DNA of 50,061 nucleotides from NCBI GenBank assembly GCA_945907065.1, contig CAMDSC010000017.1, positions 1-50,061 of the forward strand, read 5' to 3'. The translations under genes and the position numbers were made by a program. Shown in pieces: positions 40,327 to 48,589 of the stretch. Below the pieces are notes generated by a model. It was not told the origin of the DNA. It saw nothing but the letters and a program-made list of their open reading frames with translations, and searched no databases. The DNA comes from Chitinophaga pinensis. GTDB lineage: Bacteria; Bacteroidota; Bacteroidia; NS11-12g; UBA9320. Numbering within the stretch: the stretch's first letter is position 1; every line of letters starts with the position of its first letter.

Positions 40327-41313
40327 ATGAAAAGAGTTTTTGTAACCGGAGCAGATGGAATGCTAGGCAGCAGTATATGCCGAGAATTATTACAACAGGG
40401 TTTTGAAGTGAAAGCATTATGCTTTCCTGCCAGTAAAACTGGCACTTTAAATGGGCTGCCAATAGAAATTGTACTTGGCGATGTATCGGATAAAGACTTT
40501 TTATTGCGTGAAATGAAAGGTTGTCAATTTGTAATTCATGTGGCTGCATTAATGACTTTATGGCCCAGACGCAATGATAAAATGAAGTTTGTGAATATTC
40601 AAGGCACCAAAAATGTGATGGAAGCAGCCCAAGAACTTAAATTAGAGCGTATGATTCATATTGGCACTGCAGCCTCCTTTGCTAATGGCTCAAAAGAAAA
40701 TCCCGGCAATGAAAATAACCCATTTGTTGGAGGCAAATTTAAGATGGACTATATTGATAGTAAATTTCAGGCTCAGCAGATATTATTGGAAAACCACAAG
40801 AAAACAGGATTTCCGGTGATAATTCTAAATCCAACATTTATGATTGGCCCCTTTGATTCAGGACCATCGTCAGGTCAGATGTTGATTGCTATTTTTAAAA
40901 ATACCTTAAAATGGTATAATCAAGGAGGGAAAAACTTTGTGTGCAGCACTGATGTGGCCAAAGCTGCAGTAAATGCAATATCAAAAGGTACTTTAGGCCA
41001 ATGTTATATTACCGGTAACGAAAATCTGGAATACAAAGAGTTTTTTGTAAAAGCGTTTAAACAAATGAATAAACCTTTTAAAATGAAAGGTGTTCCAAAC
41101 GCGGTGCTGCTAAGTGCCGGGTTTTTAAGTTCGATACTGGCCCGAATTACTGGCAAAAAGCCAAAACTAAGTTATGGCATCGCTTTGCTAGCTAAGGAGG
41201 ATAATTACTTTTCATCAGCTAAAGCGATGAAGGAATTAGATATGCCTCAAACTCCTATTGAAATAGGAATTGAGCAATGTTTAGAATGGTTTAAAGCAAA
41301 TAAATATCTATAA
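40327..41313 (+). CDS. Extended SDR (NAD-dependent epimerase/dihydroflavonol-reductase-like)
   Basis: 328 residues. The extended-SDR nucleotide loop TGADGMLG (7-14), HVAAL (71-75) and the catalytic YxxxK as Y142-I-D-S-K146 are intact. It is followed by an extended substrate-binding part (NPTFMIGPFDSGPSSGQ, CSTDVAKAAVNAI). This fold acts on nucleotide sugars, ketones or sterol/terpenoid-type alcohols; the specificity here is unknown. The gene is first in a unit with CPBP and a second SDR, divergent from the HTH regulator. Confidence 0.88.
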   Translation: MKRVFVTGADGMLGSSICRELLQQGFEVKALCFPASKTGTLNGLPIEIVLGDVSDKDFLLREMKGCQFVIHVAALMTLWPRRNDKMKFVNIQGTKNVMEAAQELKLERMIHIGTAASFANGSKENPGNENNPFVGGKFKMDYIDSKFQAQQILLENHKKTGFPVIILNPTFMIGPFDSGPSSGQMLIAIFKNTLKWYNQGGKNFVCSTDVAKAAVNAISKGTLGQCYITGNENLEYKEFFVKAFKQMNKPFKMKGVPNAVLLSAGFLSSILARITGKKPKLSYGIALLAKEDNYFSSAKAMKELDMPQTPIEIGIEQCLEWFKANKYL

Positions 41314-41403
41314 TTGCAGAGTAAATCAATAATTATTATTAATAACCCCATTACAATTAGTTTTATTTTTTCACTACATCATTTAATAAAATAAAAAACC
41401 TGA

Positions 41404-42123
41404 ATGACCCCTAACTATAATTGGAATCCTGAATATGCCGATGCCACAATAACCATTCTTTCTGTTTCAATTGGCTTTGCCATTTATTGGTTTTTATCAT
41501 TGAGTGAAAAGATAAAAACACTTTTTTTTAAAAAATTCTCAACCGAAAATGCATGGATTGCCTATGTGTTTTTTCAAAAAATGATGGGTGTATTGTTTTT
41601 GGGAACAATTCCAGGAATAATTTTACTTTTAAATTCAAACTATACCTTGACTGATTTAGGAGTAGCAACAGGAAACTATAAAGAATCATTGATTTACATT
41701 GCTATAATTGGTTCGGTAATATTTGTAATTAACTTTTTTGCATCCAAAAATCCTTTCAATTTGGCCATTTATCCGCAGATGCGAATAATGGAATGGAACC
41801 GGAAAAAAATCATCATCAACTCAATTGGGTGGGCTATGTATTTATTTTCTTATGAATTGATGTATCGTGGTTTATTGCTAATGGTTTGTTATCACTCATT
41901 TGGGTTTTGGCCTGCCGTAGCTATTAATCTTTGCTTTTATTCAGCTACTCATATTGCCAAAGGATTAAACGAAACTATTGGAACTTTTCCATATGGGCTG
42001 TTACTTTGTTATGTTACTATTTCTACAGGAAGTATAGCTGTGGCATTTGTAACCCATTTAATTTTGGCACTTACCAATGATTATTTTTCAGTGTACCACA
42101 ATCCTAAAATGAAATATGTATGA
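41404..42123 (+). CDS. CPBP-like intramembrane protein (degenerate motif)
   Basis: 239 residues with about seven membrane helices. The CPBP (ABI/Rce1-type) signature region is recognised, but motif 1 reads YELMYRG (150-156), where the usual EExxxR begins with two glutamates; the first is Tyr here. Motif 2 is YSATH (H183) and motif 3 begins at H218 (THLILALTND). CPBP proteases cleave peptides in the membrane or process prenylated proteins. With one Glu missing this one may be altered or inactive. It overlaps the next SDR gene by 4 bases (ATGA), so the two are translationally coupled. Confidence 0.75.
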   Translation: MTPNYNWNPEYADATITILSVSIGFAIYWFLSLSEKIKTLFFKKFSTENAWIAYVFFQKMMGVLFLGTIPGIILLLNSNYTLTDLGVATGNYKESLIYIAIIGSVIFVINFFASKNPFNLAIYPQMRIMEWNRKKIIINSIGWAMYLFSYELMYRGLLLMVCYHSFGFWPAVAINLCFYSATHIAKGLNETIGTFPYGLLLCYVTISTGSIAVAFVTHLILALTNDYFSVYHNPKMKYV

Positions 42124-42935
42124 AATCCTTTTTTAATCAAAAGGTAGTTATCATTACGGGTTCATCGATGGGTATTGGCAAATCATTGGCAATGCTTTTA
42201 GGGAAACAAGGATCTCATGTTGTTTTAAATGCAAGAAATGAGGATAAATTATTGGCAACCGAAACCGAATTGAAAAATGCCGGATGCAATGTAATAAGTT
42301 ATGCAGGTGATATGAGCAAGGAAGAAGATTGTAATGGGTTAATTGCTAAAACCATTGAACACTATGGTAAAATAGATATCCTAATAAATAATGCAGGTGT
42401 ATCCATGCGAGGTATGATGGAACAATTATCACCCAACTTAGTTTCAACAATTTTTAATACAAATACTATTGCCCCAATTATACTTTCTCAAAAAGCAATA
42501 CCATACATTAAGCAAACCAAGGGAAGTATTCTGTTCATATCAAGTTTGGCCGCAATGCGGGGATTGCCATTAATATCCATTTATTGTGCCTCTAAAATGG
42601 CTTTGACCGCTGTATCGGAATCTATGAGGATAGAAACCAAACCTGATGGTATACATATAGGAATAGTGTATATTGGTTTTACAAAAGCAGAAGACGATAA
42701 AACAGTATTAAATACTGAAGGAATACCAATATTATTGGGCGAAAGAAATGGTGCATTTAATTTAACCACCAATAAAGTTGCAAAAAAAATAAGCCAAAAT
42801 ATTGAATTAAGGAAAAATAAAACTGTGATTGGAATATCCGGAAATCTGTATTATTTCCTCTCAAAATTCTTCCCTAGGCTTTTGGAATTAATAATCACAA
42901 GGTCACAAAAACAAGTAAAACAGCTTTCCAAATAA
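42120..42935 (+). CDS. Classical SDR oxidoreductase
   Basis: 271 residues. The TGSSMGIG cofactor loop (13-20), NNAG (90-93), catalytic Ser141 and Y155-C-A-S-K159 are all present, so it should be an active NAD(P)-dependent dehydrogenase/reductase. The C-terminal segment YYFLSKFFPRLLELIITRSQKQVKQLSK is amphipathic to hydrophobic, suggesting membrane association as in Dhrs7/11-beta-HSD-like SDRs. It is the last gene of the three-gene unit. The substrate is unknown, but two SDRs and a CPBP membrane protein suggest a lipophilic metabolite. Confidence 0.9.
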   Translation: MKSFFNQKVVIITGSSMGIGKSLAMLLGKQGSHVVLNARNEDKLLATETELKNAGCNVISYAGDMSKEEDCNGLIAKTIEHYGKIDILINNAGVSMRGMMEQLSPNLVSTIFNTNTIAPIILSQKAIPYIKQTKGSILFISSLAAMRGLPLISIYCASKMALTAVSESMRIETKPDGIHIGIVYIGFTKAEDDKTVLNTEGIPILLGERNGAFNLTTNKVAKKISQNIELRKNKTVIGISGNLYYFLSKFFPRLLELIITRSQKQVKQLSK

Positions 42936-43110
42936 CTAGACTAAGTTTTTAAACGAGGATGAACGTATTACTGTCCGTTTAAAAGATTGATTTATTTATA
43001 ATATTTACCCTTTTTTTAGATAAAAAGATTTCACAATACGCAAATAGTCCTAATTTATTTTGCAGGGATTACTAAAGCAAAATCAACCCAACTTTCAAAT
43101 TATTAAAAAA

Positions 43111-43157
43111 CGCAACTTTACTTGCGATATATCAATTAATAATTGCAAAAAATGCAA
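43111..43157 (+). promoter_or_regulatory. Two dyads upstream of the CsgG-like gene
   Basis: The dyads are CGCAA-N6-TTGCG (43111-43126) and TTGCA-AAAAA-TGCAA (43143-43157), the latter identical to the one at 40229-40243. They lie 85-131 bases before the ATG at 43242 in a 306-base gap with no other gene. Control by the HTH regulator at 39095-40108 is inferred from the shared sequence. A 9-bp inverted repeat TTTTAAACG/CGTTTAAAA is also present at 42947-42984. Confidence 0.5.
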
Positions 43158-43241
43158 ATTTTGTAAACATTAGCTGTATTGCCAATTTTAATAACCTATT
43201 TAATTAGCCAAAATTTGTATCAACAAATAAATTATAAAATC

Positions 43242-44381
43242 ATGAAAAATCTAAAAAACACAATCGAAAAATTATTCCTCTCATTATTACTATTAGGAGC
43301 ATCGGCTTTTGCAAAAGCACAAAATGAAGCCAAACCTTTAGCGGCGGTGCTTAGTATTGAAAGTAAAGGGGTTATTAACAACACCGAATCGGTAAGCTAT
43401 ATGGTACGGCTTGAACTTGAAAAATTAAATGTTTACAATATCATGGATAAATATGACATGGCTGAATTGGTGAAAAAAAATGGAATTGACATAGCTTCTT
43501 GTTATGGAAAATCATGTGTGGTAGCAGCTGGAAAGAGCCTTGGTGCAGATAAAATGATAACTGGAAGTATTGAACGCTTTGGCGAAAAAATTGTAATTTC
43601 ATTAAAAGTAATTGATGTAAAAACTGAAACTGTTGAAAAACATGATGCCACTGAATATCAAAATTTACAACCTGAATTGCAGCGTATGATTACAATTTCT
43701 GTTCAAAAACTTTTAGGCATTCCTACCAATATAGATGTGGTGAATGTATTGGTAAACTATGAAGCACCTATTTCCAGTCCTCAAACTCAAGTAAAACTAA
43801 GCGGCCCACGGATGGGTGCATCTATGGCATTTGGCGATGCTGGCACAGTGCTTACTGCCCCAAAAAGCCAAGGCGGATTTGAAATGTATCCTGCCAATTT
43901 TCAAATCGGATGGCAATTTGAAAAACAATATATAAGCGCCGGAAATTTTCAAGCTTTGGTAGAGTTTGTTCCAATGATAGGTGGATTGGAGTCTGGAAAA
44001 TTTATACCTTCTTTTACTTTTCTCAATGGTTTTAGAATGGGTAAAGGGGGTTGGGAATTTGCATTTGGACCTAATTTTAGGGTAGTTACAAAAGCAGATG
44101 GTTTTTTTGATACTGACAATACTTTAGGTAAAGGAAATGATGCCTGGCATTTGGAAAAAGATTGGACTCTTCCTGCTGAAAATCCTTACACTATTGAAAA
44201 CCGTTTGGATAGCCGTGGATACGGAACACTTTCTACTAGCCTGTTTATGGGAATTGGTCGTACTTTCAAATCAGGATACTTAAATATTCCGGTCAACATA
44301 TATGTATTACCGCGCAAAGAAGGAACCATTGCAGGTTTTTCATTCGGGTTTAATATTTATAAAAAACCTAAAGTGATTTAA
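43242..44381 (+). CDS. Secreted CsgG/TolB-N-like protein with beta-barrel-type C-terminus
   Basis: The ATG at 43242 gives 379 residues with a signal peptide (about 1-26, FAKAQ); the frame opens upstream at a TTG that would spoil the signal, so it is not used. The N-terminal domain (about 30-140) is CsgG/TolB-N-like: AAVLSIESKGVINNTESVSYMVRLELEKLNVYNIMDKYDMAELVKK, then KSLGADKMITGSIERFGEKIVISLKVIDVKT, an alpha/beta fold seen in periplasmic and outer-membrane assembly proteins. The rest is glycine- and aromatic-rich, possibly a small barrel. The role is unknown. Its upstream dyad is shared with the SDR operon. Confidence 0.75.
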   Translation: MKNLKNTIEKLFLSLLLLGASAFAKAQNEAKPLAAVLSIESKGVINNTESVSYMVRLELEKLNVYNIMDKYDMAELVKKNGIDIASCYGKSCVVAAGKSLGADKMITGSIERFGEKIVISLKVIDVKTETVEKHDATEYQNLQPELQRMITISVQKLLGIPTNIDVVNVLVNYEAPISSPQTQVKLSGPRMGASMAFGDAGTVLTAPKSQGGFEMYPANFQIGWQFEKQYISAGNFQALVEFVPMIGGLESGKFIPSFTFLNGFRMGKGGWEFAFGPNFRVVTKADGFFDTDNTLGKGNDAWHLEKDWTLPAENPYTIENRLDSRGYGTLSTSLFMGIGRTFKSGYLNIPVNIYVLPRKEGTIAGFSFGFNIYKKPKVI

Positions 44382-44402
44382 TAATTTTTAATATTATGAA
44401 TC

Positions 44403-44720
44403 ATGCGCAACTTAATAATCATAACATGTATGGGGCTTTTATTAGTCTCCGCAGTTATACAAAAAGACTGGCCCGACCTTTCAAAAAAGGAGGATTTGAA
44501 GGCACTTGGCACAGGCAAAATAGTTGAAACGGATAAGTGTATTATTACAAAAATAATTTTAGAAGAAGTAAATGATTATTCAATCGTTTATATAAAAAAT
44601 GAAAGCCAGCACGATATGGCAATAGATAAAATAAGTCGTATTGAATTTAACGAAACAAAATGGGGTCCCTTGAAAATTGAATTTGAAAATGGCAAACCAA
44701 GGATAACTCTTTTTGAATAA
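44403..44720 (+). CDS. Small exported or membrane-anchored protein, unknown
   Basis: 105 residues, starting 21 bases after the CsgG-like gene and therefore probably in the same transcript. The N-terminus is hydrophobic (NLIIITCMGLLLVSAV), a signal or anchor. The rest is acidic and lysine-rich with strands such as CIITKIILEEVNDYSIVYIKNES and GPLKIEFENGKPRITLFE. I recognise no family. A 56-bp perfect palindrome follows its stop. Confidence 0.55.
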   Translation: MRNLIIITCMGLLLVSAVIQKDWPDLSKKEDLKALGTGKIVETDKCIITKIILEEVNDYSIVYIKNESQHDMAIDKISRIEFNETKWGPLKIEFENGKPRITLFE

Positions 44721-44732
44721 CTAGACCTTTTG

Positions 44733-44788
44733 AATAAAAATAGCAAAACGAATTTTGAAATTTCAAAATTCGTTTTGCTATTTTTATT
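44733..44788. terminator. 56-bp perfect palindrome, probable bidirectional terminator
   Basis: The sequence 44733-44760 is the exact reverse complement of 44761-44788: 28-bp arms with no spacer. The sequence is AT-rich with a central GAAATTTC. It lies 13 bases after the stop of the 105-residue gene, and T-runs close both ends, so an RNA hairpin could end transcription from either side. Confidence 0.7.
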
Positions 44789-44867
44789 TTACAGACACCT
44801 GTATTTCAAATGTCTAAATTGATAATGCAGTAAGTTGTATTTTTACAAACTCATTCTACTAAAATAA

Positions 44868-45554
44868 ATGTCTGAACTATTCCATTTCATCTGGATATCA
44901 TTGGCGGGTATTGTGCTAATTTCATTAGCTGAATGGATGTATCATACCCAAAAAGTTCATGTAGAAATTACCCGAAAAATAGTTCACATAGGGTCGGGAT
45001 TGCTGGCACTGCTGCTTCCGGTTTATATTCATAATCAATGGTTGGTTTTGTTAATGTGTGGGTTAGCCCAATTGGTTTTGGTTATTAGTATTAATCGCGG
45101 TTTTCTAAAAAGTATTAATGCCGTGAAACGAAAATCCTATGGAAGTATCCTTTTTCCAATGGTAGTGTATTTGGTTTACTTGGCGTGGTATTACTCCGGC
45201 AGCAGGCAAGATGAAGTGGTTCAATCGTATGCATATTTTCAACTGCCCATATTAATTCTGGCCCTTTGCCATCCTTTGGCCAACTGGATTGGGTTATACT
45301 ATCCCATCATCAAATTCAAACATCAAAATAAAAGTTTAGGCGGCATGCTGGCTTTTTGGAGTCTGGCATTTTTGCTAAGTTGCATTATACTTCTTGCCAC
45401 ACACCTTTTTAATACCAAAGACATAACATGGGTAGCCATATTTATAGCCACCCTTACCACCACCACCGAAATTTACAGCAAAAAAGGATTTAGTAACCTG
45501 TTTATACCTGTTGTGGTATTGCTGGCACTTTATGTGGTGGAGTATTTCTTTTAG
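44868..45554 (+). CDS. Polyprenol/phytol-kinase-like (CDP-alcohol/dolichol kinase superfamily) membrane protein
   Basis: 228 residues with about seven membrane helices. Family signatures are TRKIVHIGSGLLALLLPV (35-52), KRKSYGSILFPMVVYL (87-102) and KSLGGMLAFW (155-164). These fit VTE5/SEC59-type kinases that phosphorylate isoprenoid alcohols or diacylglycerol. The strongly conserved Asp of the DPLA segment is replaced by His here: LCHPLANWIG (133-142). It may be inactive or use a different mechanism. The gene is monocistronic and ends before a shared terminator. Confidence 0.78.
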   Translation: MSELFHFIWISLAGIVLISLAEWMYHTQKVHVEITRKIVHIGSGLLALLLPVYIHNQWLVLLMCGLAQLVLVISINRGFLKSINAVKRKSYGSILFPMVVYLVYLAWYYSGSRQDEVVQSYAYFQLPILILALCHPLANWIGLYYPIIKFKHQNKSLGGMLAFWSLAFLLSCIILLATHLFNTKDITWVAIFIATLTTTTEIYSKKGFSNLFIPVVVLLALYVVEYFF

Positions 45555-45588
45555 ATTACCATGAAGGCTCTAAAGCACAAAAACTCAC

Positions 45589-45628
45589 AAAAAAACCTGA
45601 CAGGTTTCAAAATCTGTCAGGTTTTTTT
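45589..45628. terminator. Bidirectional terminator between converging genes
   Basis: AAAAAAACCTGACAG (45589-45603) and CTGTCAGGTTTTTTT (45614-45628) form a 15-bp perfect stem with a 10-base loop. It serves both the kinase-like gene and the leftward cyanophycin synthetase. Confidence 0.88.
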
Positions 45629-45654
45629 GTAGGAATTGAAGATTAATATTTTTT

Positions 45655-48288
45655 CTAAAAACTTCTTCCCAAAATCTTTGTATCCTCAGCCTCTTTCATT
45701 GCTATAATCATATCCAAAGCTACTGGTACTACATCACTACAAATAGTAATAAAACTATCTTTAGTGGCATTACTCATCACAAAATTAATGGCTTCTACTT
45801 CATTGGGAATGGCATGAACAATTTTATTAGGGTCTACCGAATGAACTCCTTTTGTTATTAAATCTATGATTTCCTGGCCGCTTTTTCCCCTTAAATTTTT
45901 ATCCTGACGAATTACAATTTCATCAAACAATTGAGCAGCTTCTGCTCCTAATGAAATAGTATCTTCATCGCGGCGGTCACCTACTCCAGCTACTACACCT
46001 ACTTTACGAGGGCTTTCTACTTTTTTCAAAAATTTACCCAAGGCCTGCAATCCGGCGGTGTTATGAGCATAATCTACCATTACAGTAAAGTTATTAAAAT
46101 AGAACATATTCATTCGTCCCGGAGTTTGGGCAGGTGATGGAATAAAGGTTTGCAATGCTAGCCGAATATCTTCCAATTTAAAATTTCTAAGATAGGAGGC
46201 CATAACTACCGGCAAGGTATTGGCAATATTAAATTCAGCTCTTCCTCCAAATGTTATCGGGATATTGGTTACTTTTTCTACCCGTATTTTCCATTCGCCT
46301 TTTAGTATGGTTACATAGCCATTTTCAAGAACTGTGGCCAATCCTCCTTCTTTACAATGTTCCTTAATACGAGGATTGTTTTCATCTAAACTAAACAACG
46401 CTACTTTACAGTCCACCTCCTTTCTCATTTCATATACCAAATCATCATCGGCATTTAAAATGGCATAGCCCTCGGGCAATGCACTTCGGGGAACTACCGA
46501 TTTTACTCTGGCTAATTGCTCAATGGTATCAATACCTTGCAAGCCCAAATGGTCGGCAGCAATATTGGTAACAATAGCTAAATCGCAATTATGAAAACCT
46601 AAGCCGGATCTTAAAATTCCGCCTCTGGCACATTCCAAAACGGCTAAATCTACAGAAGGATCTTTCAATACAAACTCAGCAGATACAGGACCTGTGCAGT
46701 CGCCACGCATCATCAATTCGTTTTGAATATAAATTCCATCGGTGGTTGTATACCCAACTTTGTGACCTATTTGTTTGCAAATATGTGCCATTAATCGAGT
46801 AGTGGTTGTTTTTCCATTAGTACCAGAAACCGCAATAATTGGAATACGGGCTGAGGTTCCGGGAGGATAAAGCATATCAATTACAGGCTCAGCCACATTT
46901 CGTCCAATACCATCTGTAGGGTCAAGGTGCATACGGAAACCAGGTGCTGCATTTACTTCTAATACTGCTCCTCCATTTTCTGAAATTGGTGTGCTTAAAT
47001 CGGGAGCCATTATATCAATACCACAAATATCCAATCCTATAATTCGGGCTATTCGTTCGCACATAAATATATTGCTAGGATGCACCAAATCGGTTACATC
47101 CGTTGCAGTTCCACCTGTGCTTAAATTTGCCGTAGGCTTTAACCAAAGTTCTTCTTTATTGGGTAATATAGTTTCTAATGTAATTCCCTTTTCAGTTAAA
47201 ATATTTTGTGTAAAATGGTCCACTTTTATTTGGGTCAATACTTTTTCATGCCCATAACCACGCCGTGGGTCAGAGTTAACTTTATCAATTAATTCCTGAA
47301 TTGTACTTTTGCCATCTCCTACTACAGCAGCCGGTGTACGCTTGGCAGCACAAATAAATTTGTAATTAATAACTAATATTCGGTGGTCGTAGCCTGTTAT
47401 GTAACGTTCTACTATTATTCCCCTACCATATTTTTGAGCAGCATTAAAACCGATTAATAAGTCATCCCAATTGTTTAAATCGGTGGTAACCCCCTTACCA
47501 TGATTTCCATTTACAGGTTTGGTAATTAAAGGATACCCAAGTTTATTGGCTGCTGCTTTCAATTCTTCTTCGTCATAGCAAATCCTTCCCTTTGGTACAG
47601 GAATTTCAGCGGCCTCCAAAAGATTTTTAGTATCTTCCTTATCGCAGGCTATCTCCACCGCTATACTACTTGTAGTACTTGCAATTGTTGCTTGTATCCT
47701 GTGTTGGTTTACCCCATAACCCAATTGCACTAGGGAATGATTATTTAATCGTATGTATGGAATTTTACGTTTTACAGCTTCGTCTACAATGGAACCGGTA
47801 CTAGGTCCCAATCGGTCGTTTTCCCTAATTTCACGCAATTCTTGAATAACCTCATTTACATCATAATCCTCGCCTGAAATAAGTGCTTCCGCAATTCTAA
47901 CCGCTGATTTAGCGGCATGTATTCCAGCTTTTTGTTCATAATAACTAAACACTACATGATAAATACCTTTAGTAGCTGTTTCGCGAGTTCGGCCAAATCC
48001 ACATTCCATGCCTGCAAGGGTTTGTATTTCTAAAGCTATGTGCTCAATTACATGCCCCATCCATGTACCATCTTTTACTCTGATAAAGAACCCTCCGGGC
48101 TTTCCGGGAGAGCACCTATGCGAATGCATACTCGGAAACATTGCCTCTATTCGTTCTGAAAATCCATCTATGGTATTTGTCGGCCGTTGTTCCAAATCTT
48201 CCAAATCCAAACGCATCACTATCAATTTATGCCGCTTTACATTCCAGTAATTTGGCCCGTTCATTACCTTTATATCTACTATCTTCAT
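45655..48288 (-). CDS. cphA: Cyanophycin synthetase (CphA)
   Basis: 877 residues from the ATG at 48288 (MKIVDIKVMNGPNYW); an earlier in-frame TTG is rejected because CphA begins this way. The enzyme builds multi-L-arginyl-poly-L-aspartate, a cytoplasmic nitrogen store, from Asp and Arg with ATP. An N-terminal domain (1-160) is followed by an ATP-grasp domain (about 215-475) with KPVNGNHGKGVTTD and EVNAAPGFRMHL, then a Mur-ligase-like domain (about 485-877) with P-loop GTNGKTTTT (489-497), NIAADHLG and VDYAHN. Both catalytic centres look intact. It is divergent from cyanophycinase at 48590, the standard synthesis/degradation pair. Confidence 0.95.
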   Translation of the reverse strand: MKIVDIKVMNGPNYWNVKRHKLIVMRLDLEDLEQRPTNTIDGFSERIEAMFPSMHSHRCSPGKPGGFFIRVKDGTWMGHVIEHIALEIQTLAGMECGFGRTRETATKGIYHVVFSYYEQKAGIHAAKSAVRIAEALISGEDYDVNEVIQELREIRENDRLGPSTGSIVDEAVKRKIPYIRLNNHSLVQLGYGVNQHRIQATIASTTSSIAVEIACDKEDTKNLLEAAEIPVPKGRICYDEEELKAAANKLGYPLITKPVNGNHGKGVTTDLNNWDDLLIGFNAAQKYGRGIIVERYITGYDHRILVINYKFICAAKRTPAAVVGDGKSTIQELIDKVNSDPRRGYGHEKVLTQIKVDHFTQNILTEKGITLETILPNKEELWLKPTANLSTGGTATDVTDLVHPSNIFMCERIARIIGLDICGIDIMAPDLSTPISENGGAVLEVNAAPGFRMHLDPTDGIGRNVAEPVIDMLYPPGTSARIPIIAVSGTNGKTTTTRLMAHICKQIGHKVGYTTTDGIYIQNELMMRGDCTGPVSAEFVLKDPSVDLAVLECARGGILRSGLGFHNCDLAIVTNIAADHLGLQGIDTIEQLARVKSVVPRSALPEGYAILNADDDLVYEMRKEVDCKVALFSLDENNPRIKEHCKEGGLATVLENGYVTILKGEWKIRVEKVTNIPITFGGRAEFNIANTLPVVMASYLRNFKLEDIRLALQTFIPSPAQTPGRMNMFYFNNFTVMVDYAHNTAGLQALGKFLKKVESPRKVGVVAGVGDRRDEDTISLGAEAAQLFDEIVIRQDKNLRGKSGQEIIDLITKGVHSVDPNKIVHAIPNEVEAINFVMSNATKDSFITICSDVVPVALDMIIAMKEAEDTKILGRSF

Positions 48289-48421
48289 ACTTTTGAAATT
48301 TGCAAGTGGCAATTTATAGTTTTATAAATTAAAAATACAAGCACAATAAATTTTACCTGCAAGGTTTTAATCGTTGAACCTTAATTAAATTAAAAAAAAT
48401 AATATCATTTGTTAAAAAACC

Positions 48422-48520
48422 ATGAAGGATTGCAAACTAATAATACTTATTTATGTTTATTACTTGTTACTTAAAAAAGGGTTTATCCTTAACTTTCTGT
48501 TAATAATGGCCTATTTTTGA
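48422..48520 (+). CDS. Possible 32-residue hydrophobic peptide
   Basis: An ATG at 48422 starts MKDCKLIILIYVYYLLLKKG, continues with a second hydrophobic stretch and stops at 48520. Hydrophobic chance peptides are common in AT-rich leaders, and no ribosome-binding site is evident, so this is weak. Confidence 0.15.
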   Translation: MKDCKLIILIYVYYLLLKKGFILNFLLIMAYF

Positions 48521-48589
48521 AGCTTTTTAAACAATAATCTCAAATCACAGATTCATCATTAGTTGATTTATAAAACAGAAATAGATTAA

